Counted from the stretch's first letter, positions 17,390 through 26,525 are shown. The stretch: DNA of 64,000 nt from Candidatus Caldarchaeum subterraneum (GCA_000270325.1 BA000048.1:1108981-1172980); one strand, 5' to 3'. The notes: a model not told the origin generated them from the letters alone. Numbers and translations: made by a program.

Positions 17390-18226
17390 TCAGACATGCG
17401 CCGCCCATGTCAGGGCCCCTTCATATATGAATGCGAAGAGTAGAAGCCAGACAAGGTGGACAAAGTGCCAGTAGATGCTGACGCTTTCGAGAAGACCGTA
17501 GCTTGTGGAGCTGAATTGACGGAGCTTTGCACGCCATGCGACAACTCCGAGAGCAAGAACACCTCCCAAAACATGTGCGCCATGCGCGCCGAGAAGAATG
17601 TAGAACATGGATGCATATATCCCGGTGCTTGGAGTAAAGCCGACGTCAAACAATAAGTGCGGCCACTCGACACCCAGCTTTAGCACGAGAAATCCTAGGC
17701 CGAAGAGCGCCGTGGCGACGACTCCGCCGAGAACAGCGCCCAGCCTATCTCTTTTAACAGAGTAGACCGCGTATTCGATGGCGAGGCTGCTGAAGAGCAG
17801 CATGAAGGTTTGGAGACGTGGTATGAAGTCATCGAGATGAGGTGTGCCGGGTGGTGGCCAAACCGGGAATGATAATCTGATTACGAAGTAGCTGCTGAAA
17901 CCTGCTGCGAAAAGCGCCACTTCTGTGAATAGGAAGACGGCTGTGGGGAAGCCGACGCCTCCCACTTTCTCCGGCTCCGCTGGAATTGCCGTGCCCTTGA
18001 GTCTCGCGAAAAAGCTCTCTATCACTTTGGGCCATGACTTGACCTCCTTTGCGACAAAGGCTGTTATAACAGCGATAAAGACAAAGACCAGCCCAGCTCC
18101 CAGAGCAAAGTTGACGTTCTTCAGCAAAATAATCAAGCCTGCGACAAGAATTACTGTTGAGACTCCGATCACCGCGGGCCAAACACTGCCCTCATGATGA
18201 TGCTCTTCATGCTCAACAGCGGTCAT
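17390..18226 (-). CDS. heme-copper oxidase subunit III (fused to a subunit IV-like segment)
   Basis: Subunit III of a cytochrome oxidase, in the cell membrane. Residues 15-60 contain two hydrophobic helices that resemble the small subunit IV of archaeal and bacterial oxidases; residues 90-275 hold the subunit III body with FLFTEVALFAAGFSSYF, FMLLFSSLAIEYAV, LLGAHGAHVLGG and YWHFVHLVWLLLF, all conserved in the family. Length 278 is longer than subunit III alone, consistent with the fusion. No subunit I or II gene is in the window, so the rest of the complex must be encoded elsewhere. The start region is rich in His and Glu. Confidence 0.85.
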   Translation of the reverse strand: MTAVEHEEHHHEGSVWPAVIGVSTVILVAGLIILLKNVNFALGAGLVFVFIAVITAFVAKEVKSWPKVIESFFARLKGTAIPAEPEKVGGVGFPTAVFLFTEVALFAAGFSSYFVIRLSFPVWPPPGTPHLDDFIPRLQTFMLLFSSLAIEYAVYSVKRDRLGAVLGGVVATALFGLGFLVLKLGVEWPHLLFDVGFTPSTGIYASMFYILLGAHGAHVLGGVLALGVVAWRAKLRQFSSTSYGLLESVSIYWHFVHLVWLLLFAFIYEGALTWAAHV

Positions 18227-18254
18227 GCTTGTTTTCCACCGTTACGACGGCCTA

Positions 18255-19094
18255 TTAATGGTTTTCCCGTGATTTTCGGGTATGCGGCAAACGTTTCACG
18301 AGCATGGCTGGGGTTAGGGCGCCCAAGTCTGTTAGATAAAAGTCGATGAGGTCGGGTGGAACCTTTTCAAAAACCGGGTTTTCGGCGGGCATTTGTTCAT
18401 CAACATCTGTTGATGGCCCCATCTCGTTGACGAACTCTTCGGCAAGCTTCCATGTGTCGACCGCGACATGGAAAGGTTTTCCCAACAGCTTGGCTGTTGC
18501 GGCGAGAGGTTTTACACCGACCTTGGCGGAGAATGAGCCATCGGGGTAAAGGGCGTCGGCTCCGACTACCACGGCATCAGACCGTTCAACGGCGTAAGCC
18601 ACGGCGGCGTCTACATAAACCACAACCATGCAACTATTCCTCAGAGCAGCGGCCATCAAAACGCCTTCTCGGAGAGGCCGCGACTCTAGCACATTCACCC
18701 GACGAAGACCCTCAAGTCTGGATAGTATGTTGATGATGGTTCCGCTGTGGCTCATGGTGGTGACCGAGCCTATCCCTGAGAGCTTATCCACCGCGTGTTC
18801 GACGAGATGGTTTAACTTGCTGCGATAAGTTTTCTCAACATCTTCAACCGCCTTCAAAACCTCTTCGGAGGAGGGGCTGCTTATCCGCTGGAGAACTTCT
18901 CTGCTGAATCGTTTCACGAGAGGCATAGAGGGCCTAGCGGTCTCGATGAGTTCTCCGTATTTTGGCAGGTCTCTGGAGAGGTTGTCGCTCTCTCTGGCAA
19001 GTGTCCTGTAGATGTTGAGTACTGTTTCGGCGAGGGTGGTTGAGCCTTTTCGCCTCTCTTTCTTCAGGGCCTCAACTAGCTCTAATGCTTTCAA
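18255..19094 (-). CDS. eIF2B-related / ribose-1,5-bisphosphate isomerase-like protein
   Basis: Member of the eIF2B alpha/beta/delta superfamily, 279 residues. An N-terminal helical bundle (about 1-110) precedes an alpha/beta domain with TMSHSGTII (about 113-121), ESRPLREG, AVVVGADALYPDGSFSAKVG (about 175-194) and GKPFHVAVDTWKL. The family includes translation factor subunits, methylthioribose-phosphate isomerase and ribose-1,5-bisphosphate isomerase. Here the usual GADA-x-N-G-x-V-x-NK loop is changed to GADALYPDGSFSAKVG, so the substrate is uncertain. The start overlaps the alcohol dehydrogenase stop by four bases, making it the last gene of a four-gene unit. Confidence 0.7.
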   Translation of the reverse strand: MKALELVEALKKERRKGSTTLAETVLNIYRTLARESDNLSRDLPKYGELIETARPSMPLVKRFSREVLQRISSPSSEEVLKAVEDVEKTYRSKLNHLVEHAVDKLSGIGSVTTMSHSGTIINILSRLEGLRRVNVLESRPLREGVLMAAALRNSCMVVVYVDAAVAYAVERSDAVVVGADALYPDGSFSAKVGVKPLAATAKLLGKPFHVAVDTWKLAEEFVNEMGPSTDVDEQMPAENPVFEKVPPDLIDFYLTDLGALTPAMLVKRLPHTRKSRENH

Positions 19095-20125
19095 GGGAGG
19101 AGGACTATTTTTCCGAAGAAGTTGTCCGACTCCATGAGTTTGTGGGCTTCCTCTGCCTCGGTGAGGGGGAAGGTTGTGTGTATGATGGGCCGTAGCTTGC
19201 CTTTCTCGAAGAGCTGGAGAACCTGCGGTATTTCACTCTTATTCCATCCGTAGCTGCCGAGCAGGCTTGTTTGCCGACGGTAGGTGTAGCGGATGTTGAT
19301 TGACGCGTTTTCGCCTGTTGTGGCGCCGAGGTAGACCATTTTTCCACCCGGTGCGAGGCTTTTTACAGCCTCTTCCCAAATGGCTTGGCCGGCGTGCTCC
19401 AGCACTAGGTCAACACCCGTGCCATGTGTAAACTTGTTCACAGCCTCGCTAACACTTTGTTTGCGGCGGTTGATTACGTAGTCGGCGCCTATTTTGTAGG
19501 CTTTTTCAGCTTTCCAGTCTTCGCCCACGGTGGTTATGACTGTGCAGCCGAGGAGTTTGGCGAGCTGTATGGCGGATATTCCGACGCCGCTGCCTCCTCC
19601 TATGACCAGGACTGTTGAGCCGGGTGTTATGCCGCCTCTTGTTACTAGAGCATGCCATGCGGTTGCATAGGTCACCATGATGCATCCTGCCTGCGTGGTG
19701 CTTAGCTCCTCGGGTATTTTGTGGAGGTTGTTTGCGGGTAGGGTTATTTTCTCGGCATAGGTTCCGTCTGCTCCATGTCCTAGGAGTCGATGGTTTTCGC
19801 ATAGCGAGTCCCATCCACGTTGGCAGAAGCGGCAGGTGCCGCAGGTTAGCGCGGGGTTGATGAGGACTCTGTCACCCTTGGAGAACCCTGTGACATCTTC
19901 GCCCACCTCCTCTACTACGCCTGCGCCATCTGCTCCCGGTATACGTGGAAGCGGAATCTTGTAGACACCGCTGCGCACCCAGATGTCTATTCGGTTCATT
20001 CCAGCGGCTTCAAGCTTCACCAGAACCTCGTTTCGCCGCGGTTTTTTCTCCTCAACTTCTTTGACGCGGAGAACCTCGGGTCCGCCCTGCTCCGCGAGAA
20101 CGACAGCTTTCATGCCATGTTTCAC
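19091..20125 (-). CDS. zinc-type alcohol dehydrogenase / quinone oxidoreductase (MDR family)
   Basis: Medium-chain dehydrogenase/reductase of 344 residues. GADGAGVVEEVGEDV (about 63-77) marks the catalytic domain, the structural zinc lobe has cysteines in CGTCRFCQRGWDSLC (about 96-110), and VIGGGSGVGISAIQLAK (about 174-190) is the nucleotide-binding loop. The residue usually supplied by the first catalytic zinc ligand Cys is replaced here (GMNRIDIWVRSG), as in quinone reductase-like members, so the reaction is probably reduction of a carbonyl or enone by NAD(P)H. It overlaps both neighbours by four bases. Confidence 0.85.
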   Translation of the reverse strand: MKHGMKAVVLAEQGGPEVLRVKEVEEKKPRRNEVLVKLEAAGMNRIDIWVRSGVYKIPLPRIPGADGAGVVEEVGEDVTGFSKGDRVLINPALTCGTCRFCQRGWDSLCENHRLLGHGADGTYAEKITLPANNLHKIPEELSTTQAGCIMVTYATAWHALVTRGGITPGSTVLVIGGGSGVGISAIQLAKLLGCTVITTVGEDWKAEKAYKIGADYVINRRKQSVSEAVNKFTHGTGVDLVLEHAGQAIWEEAVKSLAPGGKMVYLGATTGENASINIRYTYRRQTSLLGSYGWNKSEIPQVLQLFEKGKLRPIIHTTFPLTEAEEAHKLMESDNFFGKIVLLP

Positions 20126-20934
20126 TCTGTGCCGTAAAATATGGTTTGCCTCCAGTCGACGAGCTCCGAGTATAGGCTGGGGATGCGTGATGCCAGTCTT
20201 TCCAGTCTCGGGCCACGGAGTTTCTCAGGCTCCAGTTCTCCGACGATGATTGCTTCACCGTCTTGTGCAACATGTTCCTTTACATGATATATTGTGCCTC
20301 CGACTTTGACGAGGTCCATGATGACCGAGCCTCCTGCGAGAGTCCATACGTTTGCGCCGGCGGCTGTCACACGGTTTTCGAGGCATCGTGCACGCATGTA
20401 GTCATGCCATGGCTCAACGGCGCGGGATGGCATATGCGAGGGGTTGATAATTAGCTCGGCGCCTCGTAGCGCCATTATGCGGGAGATTTCGGGGAAGGCG
20501 ATGTCGAGGCATATCTGGACGCCGAAGCATATGTCCTTATGCTTGAAGACCTGGATGCTTTCTCCTCGTTTGAAGAGGAGTTGCTCGGACTTGTGAAGGT
20601 GAATTTTCTCCTGCCAGCCCATGACTGAGCCGTCGGGGGCTATGACTGGAGCGGCCATCCTGAATCCGTCGCCTCTATGCACGACTAGGCCGCCGCCCAC
20701 TATGACCGCGTTCATCTCCTGGGCTTGTTTGGCTAGGATATCTAGGACCAGGTTCTCTTGCTCAGCCAATTGGTTAGCTGCTGCTAGGGTGTTTGAGTGT
20801 TGCCAGGCTTCGGGTAGGGTTACGAGGTCTGGCTCATGTGGGGAGACTTTGTTGAGAAGTGTTTTGATGTTTTCGAGGTTTTTGGTGAAATTGTTTGTGG
20901 TTTTGGGCTGTATTACTGCGACGCGGATTCCCAT
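20122..20934 (-). CDS. carbon-nitrogen hydrolase (nitrilase superfamily)
   Basis: Hydrolase or amidase of the nitrilase superfamily, 270 residues, cytoplasmic. The catalytic triad is visible: Glu in TLPEAWQ (about residue 42), Lys in QEKIHLHKSE (about 110), and Cys in CFGVQICLDIAFPE (about 141). INPSHMPSRAVEPWHDYMRARCLEN is shortened here as NPSHMPS and MRARCLEN, both usual in family members. The substrate may be an omega-amide or N-carbamoyl compound. The gene is 11 bases downstream of endonuclease IV and overlaps the alcohol dehydrogenase start by four bases. Confidence 0.88.
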   Translation of the reverse strand: MGIRVAVIQPKTTNNFTKNLENIKTLLNKVSPHEPDLVTLPEAWQHSNTLAAANQLAEQENLVLDILAKQAQEMNAVIVGGGLVVHRGDGFRMAAPVIAPDGSVMGWQEKIHLHKSEQLLFKRGESIQVFKHKDICFGVQICLDIAFPEISRIMALRGAELIINPSHMPSRAVEPWHDYMRARCLENRVTAAGANVWTLAGGSVIMDLVKVGGTIYHVKEHVAQDGEAIIVGELEPEKLRGPRLERLASRIPSLYSELVDWRQTIFYGTE

Positions 20935-20945
20935 TTTTTCACCGT

Positions 20946-21788
20946 TTATGCTTGGTAGAGGCTTCGTAGTTTTTTGAGGTCTGTTGAGTAGTCGCCCGCC
21001 TCGTCTTCGGGTGTTTCGATGACCATGGGTTTGTCTCTTATGCTTGGGTGGTTGATGAATGCTTTGAAGCCTTCGTCGCCGATGTATCCTTTTCCGATGT
21101 GTTCGTGGCGGTCGAGGCCGCTTCCGAGGCCGCCTTTAGAGTCGTTTAGATGTATGGCGTGGAGTTTCTCGAGGCCGACTATTTCGTCGAACTTTGAGAG
21201 GGTGGCTTCGACTGCTGCACGGGTTTTGATGTCGTAGCCTGCGGCGTAGAGGTGGCAGGTGTCTAGGCAGACGCCGACCCTTGACTTGTTCTTGATTTTT
21301 GAGAGGATTTGTGCGATGTCTTCGAAGCGTGAGCCGCATGAGTTACGCTGACCAGCCATGTTTTCCAGCAGTATTTTGACGTTGTTGTCCACTTTTTCGA
21401 GGGCTGTGTTGACTGCTTTGGCGACGTTTTCGATGCCTTTTTCTATGCCTGCGCCGAGGTGGCTTCCGATGTGGACCACTAGGAGGTTTATGCCGAGTTG
21501 GCCGCATCTCTCGACCTCTGAGATGAGTGATTTGACTGATTTTTCGTAGATGAGTTTTTTGGGTGATGCGATGTTGGGTAGGTAGGGCATGTGGGCCATG
21601 GCGACTGTGTAGCCTGCCTGGCGGAACTTTCGGATGAATTCTTCAACCTCTGATTGTTTGAGCTTGGTGTAGGTCCAGCCCCGTGGGTTGCGTGTGAATA
21701 TTTGAAAAGTTGTGCATCCCAGCTGGGATGCTCTGTCTATGGCTAGGTGGATGGCGCCTGAGATGGAGACATGAGCCCCCAGAAGCAT
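20946..21788 (-). CDS. nfo: endonuclease IV (AP endonuclease)
   Basis: Zinc-dependent apurinic/apyrimidinic endonuclease for base-excision repair, TIM-barrel fold. Motifs in order are GAHVSISGA near the N terminus, FTRNPRGW, VVHIGSHLGAG, LENMAGQRNSCGSRFEDI, CLDTCHLYAAGYD, HLNDSKGGLGSGLDRHEHIGKG (shortened family motif), and VIETPEDE; these carry the metal-binding His, Asp and Glu residues. ATGs exist at 21797 and 21788; the latter is about 27 bases after a TATA-like stretch near 21815 and gives a normal N terminus. It is the first gene of a four-gene minus-strand unit and neighbours the distal end of the CRISPR array. It complements the uracil-DNA glycosylase at 5147. Confidence 0.93.
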   Translation of the reverse strand: MLLGAHVSISGAIHLAIDRASQLGCTTFQIFTRNPRGWTYTKLKQSEVEEFIRKFRQAGYTVAMAHMPYLPNIASPKKLIYEKSVKSLISEVERCGQLGINLLVVHIGSHLGAGIEKGIENVAKAVNTALEKVDNNVKILLENMAGQRNSCGSRFEDIAQILSKIKNKSRVGVCLDTCHLYAAGYDIKTRAAVEATLSKFDEIVGLEKLHAIHLNDSKGGLGSGLDRHEHIGKGYIGDEGFKAFINHPSIRDKPMVIETPEDEAGDYSTDLKKLRSLYQA

Positions 21789-21839
21789 AGCTATCATTAT
21801 TCAGACGAGTTTTAATGATTTACTCCACCCCACATCCTC

Positions 21840-24800
21840 ACCACAATTCCCTCTCGCGGGATCAGCCCGCATCCCGTCGTATCATACCGCCATAACAGCC
21901 ATCAACGCCATACTTTCAATTCCCTCTCGCGGGATCAGGAAGGCGAGGTGGTTGAGATGAAAGTAGTAGAGCTTCGGGCTTTCAATTCCCTCTCGCGGGA
22001 TCAGATTAGAGTATTCAAGGACAAGGTTCTGCTTATGCTCAGGAGCTTTCAATTCCCTCTCGCGGGATCAGACGTATTACAGCCAATTCATGCCTGCTAC
22101 TATCGTCAACAATCTACTTTCAATTCCCTCTCGCGGGATCAGGCCGCTGTATCTCCTGCTTCCGTCTCTCCTCAAGGCTTATACTTTCAATTCCCTCTCG
22201 CGGGATCAGAGAACTGTTGACGGACGGAGAGTTCGACGAATTCGAGACTTTCAATTCCCTCTCGCGGGATCAGATGAGGGGGCAGCGAGGTTGTTGTCGT
22301 CTCTGTTAAATGTCTTTCAATTCCCTCTCGCGGGATCAGATGTCCACTATCATCTCTACGCCCGCATTGAGGACATCATGGCTTTCAATTCCCTCTCGCG
22401 GGATCAGCAGAAAAACACAGACTATACCACGAACCAGATTGTCCACGAGTTGTCTTTCAATTCCCTCTCGCGGGATCAGCTGGAGGCTACGCACTTTTCG
22501 ACCATGATGGAGAACTATGCTTTCAATTCCCTCTCGCGGGATCAGTGCCTAAGTCAGGCAGCAGCAAAACAACACGTATCCACATCCAGGACTTTCAATT
22601 CCCTCTCGCGGGATCAGAAAGTTTGAACGCATCAACCGCAAACTTGACAATATCTCATCTTTCAATTCCCTCTCGCGGGATCAGATAATACTTAAGCATG
22701 GCAAAACATCACCAAAAAAATAGTTACTTTCAATTCCCTCTCGCGGGATCAGAGATAGGTATTATCACGCCTCTAAAGTATCAACTTAATGCCTTTCAAT
22801 TCCCTCTCGCGGGATCAGTTAGCAGCGGGTTGCGTGAGTTGTTGGAAGAGTTGCTAAGAGCTTTCAATTCCCTCTCGCGGGATCAGTGGAATTGTAGGTA
22901 AAAATTATCTGCTGTTTCTGAGCTTTCAATTCCCTCTCGCGGGATCAGTGGAATTGTAGGTAAAAATTATCTGCTGTTTCTGAGCTTTCAATTCCCTCTC
23001 GCGGGATCAGTTCAGAGATGTTCTCACCGATGAGGAGCAGGATTTGGTGACTTTCAATTCCCTCTCGCGGGATCAGGACAGCGGCGGCTGCATTCAATAG
23101 AGTTGTGAAGAGCCGGCTTTCAATTCCCTCTCGCGGGATCAGTGGAATTGTAGGTAAAAATTATCTGCTGTTTCTGAGCTTTCAATTCCCTCTCGCGGGA
23201 TCAGTGGAATTGTAGGTAAAAATTATCTGCTGTTTCTGAGCTTTCAATTCCCTCTCGCGGGATCAGTTCAGAGATGTTCTCACCGATGAGGAGCAGGATT
23301 TGGTGACTTTCAATTCCCTCTCGCGGGATCAGGACAGCGGCGGCTGCATTCAATAGAGTTGTGAAGAGCCGGCTTTCAATTCCCTCTCGCGGGATCAGAA
23401 CATTTTTTCCGCTTGTAAACGGGGTTGTGTGGCTGAGAACTTTCAATTCCCTCTCGCGGGATCAGTCTGGCAATTCTAGACGCACCATTGTCACGTGGCT
23501 TGGGTCGCTTTCAATTCCCTCTCGCGGGATCAGTGGAAGAGAACATTCCACTACATCGGCGCAGAGCATAAGATTGTCTTTCAATTCCCTCTCGCGGGAT
23601 CAGTGTAGTTGAGGAGTGCGGCTACTGCGGCAAATCACTCATATCCTTTCAATTCCCTCTCGCGGGATCAGGAGGCGTTTGACTGCAGCCTCAAGCTCAC
23701 TCGGCAGATAAAGTCTTTCAATTCCCTCTCGCGGGATCAGCCGCTATAATTTTGATAGATGTTAGCGGCTCCGTTAGCGACTTTCAATTCCCTCTCGCGG
23801 GATCAGTACGATCTTGATTCGGCAGAGCTGTTGACGCAGCGCGGCAGAACTTTCAATTCCCTCTCGCGGGATCAGTGGATGGATTCCATTCTTTAACGCC
23901 GCCACAGGTAAAATACAGTTCTTGCGCGGCAGAACTTTCAATTCCCTCTCGCGGGATCAGTGCGACGGTGAAGTTTCGTAGGGTGACGGTGGATGAGGCA
24001 ACTTTCAATTCCCTCTCGCGGGATCAGAAGCGAGGGCCCTCGCATAGGCGGAGAAAGAAGGTTGAGCAGCTTTCAATTCCCTCTCGCGGGATCAGAAGTG
24101 TAATCTCGAAGTCGGCGATTCGACGATTCAAGTCATTTACTTTCAATTCCCTCTCGCGGGATCAGATGGGGGTGAAAGAAAAAATGAGTTACGATCTTGA
24201 CTCGGCAATCTTTCAATTCCCTCTCGCGGGATCAGTTTTCAAGGTCTTGTTTTTTTGTTCCGAAAACCATGGTAACTTTCAATTCCCTCTCGCGGGATCA
24301 GCCTTGAAAAATCCTTGTCAAGCCCGCCTAGGCCCCTGCTAGGGCCCTAGCCTTTCAATTCCCTCTCGCGGGATCAGTTGCAAAAGAGAGTTGAGCGTCT
24401 AAACAAATTAATAGCAAATGTCTTTCAATTCCCTCTCGCGGGATCAGATATTAAAACGTTTTGTTTTTTGTGTTGTTATGGATAAAATCTTTCAATTCCC
24501 TCTCGCGGGATCAGTCGCCTTTTTTAGTGCTTCGTCGCTCGGCAGGGGGCCGAAGTCTTTCAATTCCCTCTCGCGGGATCAGAGGCTGCTCAACCCAAAA
24601 CAAGGAGCTGCTGCTGCAGACTTCTTTCAATTCCCTCTCGCGGGATCAGAGGAGTAATGGCGAAAAAGAAAGCCAAACTAACAATAGATACGACTTTCAA
24701 TTCCCTCTCGCGGGATCAGCCAAAACACTCGCTCACGCAGGCGTCCCAATCCTCACCTTGGACTTTCAATTCCCTCTCGCGGGATCAGTAGGCATAGAAG

Positions 24801-25397
24801 CGGGGCAAAGATGCGGTTCACCATGAACTTTCAATTCCCTCTCGCGGGATCAGAGCATTCTTTGAACATAGACGAGGTCTTTGCTGCTTTCATAAAGTCT
24901 TTCAATTCCCTCTCGCGGGATCAGGGGGTTATATACTTCGGTATTACGCTGGTCATATGGAATTGTCTTTCAATTCCCTCTCGCGGGATCAGTGTTTCGC
25001 AGCTCAGCCTGCACCATCAGCTCAGACCATTTACTTTCAATTCCCTCTCGCGGGATCAGTCACAGCTTTCAATTCATCAAAATCATATGTCTTAAGATAA
25101 TACTTTCAATTCCCTCTCGCGGGATCAGAGCCTTTGCCTTTCGCACCTGCCTCATAATACACTGACCTCGCCTTTCAATTCCCTCTCGCGGGATCAGTGT
25201 TTCATACTCTGCGAGGCTGATGAGCCCCTCGCGCGCTTGACTTTCAATTCCCTCTCGCGGGATCAGTTAGTCTCAGCTAAAGAGGCGGCTTTGTTATTGA
25301 CATTCCTGACTTTCAATTCCCTCTCGCGGGATCAGTCTGCACCAGTAGGCGGCAAATTCTTCAAAGCATCCCTTTCAATTCCCTCTCGCGGGATCAG
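21840..25397 (-). CRISPR. CRISPR array: 53 repeats, 52 spacers, transcribed leftward
   Basis: Repeats are 26 bases: on the plus strand they start CTTTCAATTCCCTCTC and end GCGGGATCAG. Repeat starts run from 21913 to 25372, plus a degenerate copy at about 21840-21865 whose first bases have decayed. Spacers are 36-50 bases, with one of 59. On the minus strand the repeat ends in ATTGAAAG, the conserved 5' handle of archaeal type I-A/III crRNAs. This, the decayed repeat on the left and the AT-rich leader on the right all say that transcription runs right to left and new spacers enter at 25397. No cas gene is in the window. The internal open frames with repeated SIPSRG or FNSLSRDQ are artefacts of the repeat. 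Confidence 0.98.
22861..23372. repeat. 256-base tandem duplication inside the CRISPR array
   Basis: Bases 22861-23116 and 23117-23372 are the same four repeat-spacer units in the same order. Spacers W, W, X and Y (36, 36, 40 and 40 bases) occur twice. W itself is already doubled (22887-22922 and 22949-22984), so it appears four times in total, again at 23143-23178 and 23205-23240. X is at 23011-23050 and 23267-23306, Y at 23077-23116 and 23333-23372. The layout points to recombination between repeats. Confidence 0.95.
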
Positions 25398-25619
25398 TGT
25401 GCGTTTTTCATCAATTTTTTCCATTTTCGCGGCATTTTGTCGCCGCGTATCTTCAGGCAATAAATGTTTAAGGGTAGTATTTAGGTTTATACCCCCTCGT
25501 CCCCCGTGAAAGCTTATATAAAATGAGTGAAACTCGACCTGAAAACTCCAGCTTATAAATGTTTAACATCATTCCCCGGGCATCGCTGCCCAGCCCCACT
25601 ATCCACCCAGAAACAGCGT
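25398..25619 (-). promoter_or_regulatory. CRISPR leader with promoter
   Basis: This 222-base gap between the last repeat and the VOC protein holds no gene. On the minus strand it has a TATA-like TTTTATATAA (25514-25523) and a second candidate GGTATAAACC (25485-25494), followed by about 90 AT-rich bases running into the first repeat. Position, composition and orientation fit the leader that drives crRNA transcription and guides spacer uptake. Confidence 0.8.
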
Positions 25620-26525
25620 CTACGACACGTTTACCCTGACAGCCAACTCCACACGGTTACCGTCAAAATCCATCACCGTAACACCCTCGTAACCCTCAAA
25701 GCCATGCACCAACCCATCCACAACATCCACACCATTCTCCAAAAGCCATTTCACCAACAGTTCAAGAGACCTCCGCGATGGCAGAACCAGCGAGAAGGAT
25801 TTGAGCTGAACATGGTTTTCCGACGGAGGAGCCGCGTTCAACCCCGCCCATATATTAGCCCCAACATGGTGATGATATCCACCCGCCGACAGAAACAAAG
25901 CACCCGGAAAACTCCTCAAAGTCACGTCCAACCCAAGTAACCCATGATAGAACTGCTCCGCCTTCTCAAGACTCGAAACATGAAGATGAATGTGTCCAAT
26001 ACGTGTTCCGGATGGCAGCCGATACCCTGGGTCAAGAGACTTTGAAGAACCCTCTCCACTCAGCTCCTGCAGCAGCGAGTCGATGTTCAGAGGAAGCGTC
26101 CCCATCCTAAGCTCCTTCAACGAGGTGAAACCCCAGCGCTCCCTCGGCCTATCAACATAGAGCTCAATTCCATGAAGGTCGGGGTCGCTCAGATAAAGAG
26201 CCTCACTAACCAAATGATCCGCGAACCCCTCAAAGCTCCAGCGGTGAGCAACCCGTGTAAAGGCACGGGCAAGGTCACGGCGAGAAGGATAAAGAACAGC
26301 GAAATGGTAGAGACCACGTCTATTTGGTGGACGCGGCTCCGCACCCCTCTGCTCATGCAAGATGACAAGAGGAACATTTTCATCCGCACCAAGCACAGCA
26401 GCTCCCCCCAACATCCCAAACTGCCTAAACCCCAGCACACCCTTGTAAAAATCTAGAGACCTACCTAGACTGGAAACGGTTAAACCAACCCAACCCACAC
26501 CCGTCGCCGGATCAAGCCTAAACAT
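25620..26525 (-). CDS. two-domain VOC protein (extradiol dioxygenase-like)
   Basis: Vicinal oxygen chelate protein of about 301 residues made of two similar halves, like CatE-type catechol 2,3-dioxygenases. The first half starts VGWVGLTVSSLGRSLDFYKG and the second IGHIHLHVSSLEKAEQFYHG; metal-ligand candidates are the His in GHIHLHV, the His in YHHHVGANIW, and the Glu in NRVELAV. Substrate is unknown. A longer frame extends to 26600, but a TATA-like ATATATAAC element on the minus strand (about 26548-26557) lies 28 bases before the ATG at 26525, and the family N terminus fits there. The gene ends just upstream of the CRISPR leader. Confidence 0.75.
   Translation of the reverse strand: MFRLDPATGVGWVGLTVSSLGRSLDFYKGVLGFRQFGMLGGAAVLGADENVPLVILHEQRGAEPRPPNRRGLYHFAVLYPSRRDLARAFTRVAHRWSFEGFADHLVSEALYLSDPDLHGIELYVDRPRERWGFTSLKELRMGTLPLNIDSLLQELSGEGSSKSLDPGYRLPSGTRIGHIHLHVSSLEKAEQFYHGLLGLDVTLRSFPGALFLSAGGYHHHVGANIWAGLNAAPPSENHVQLKSFSLVLPSRRSLELLVKWLLENGVDVVDGLVHGFEGYEGVTVMDFDGNRVELAVRVNVS

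Noticed and set aside
25060-25102. Partial repeat (CTTTCAATTC) within one spacer
   Set aside because: Only ten bases match and spacing to the next repeat is normal, so chance or self-similarity of the protospacer is enough.
21840-25397. Reading the CRISPR array as transcribed rightward from a leader at 21789-21839
   Set aside because: The left side has the decayed repeat and only about 50 bases before nfo; the handle ATTGAAAG is at the repeat 3' end only on the minus strand.
21948-25509. Several open frames within the CRISPR array with repeated FNSLSRDQ, SIPSRGI or QFPLAGS
   Set aside because: They are translations of the 26-base repeat in three frames; the repeated peptide has the period of the array and there is no start signal or family.
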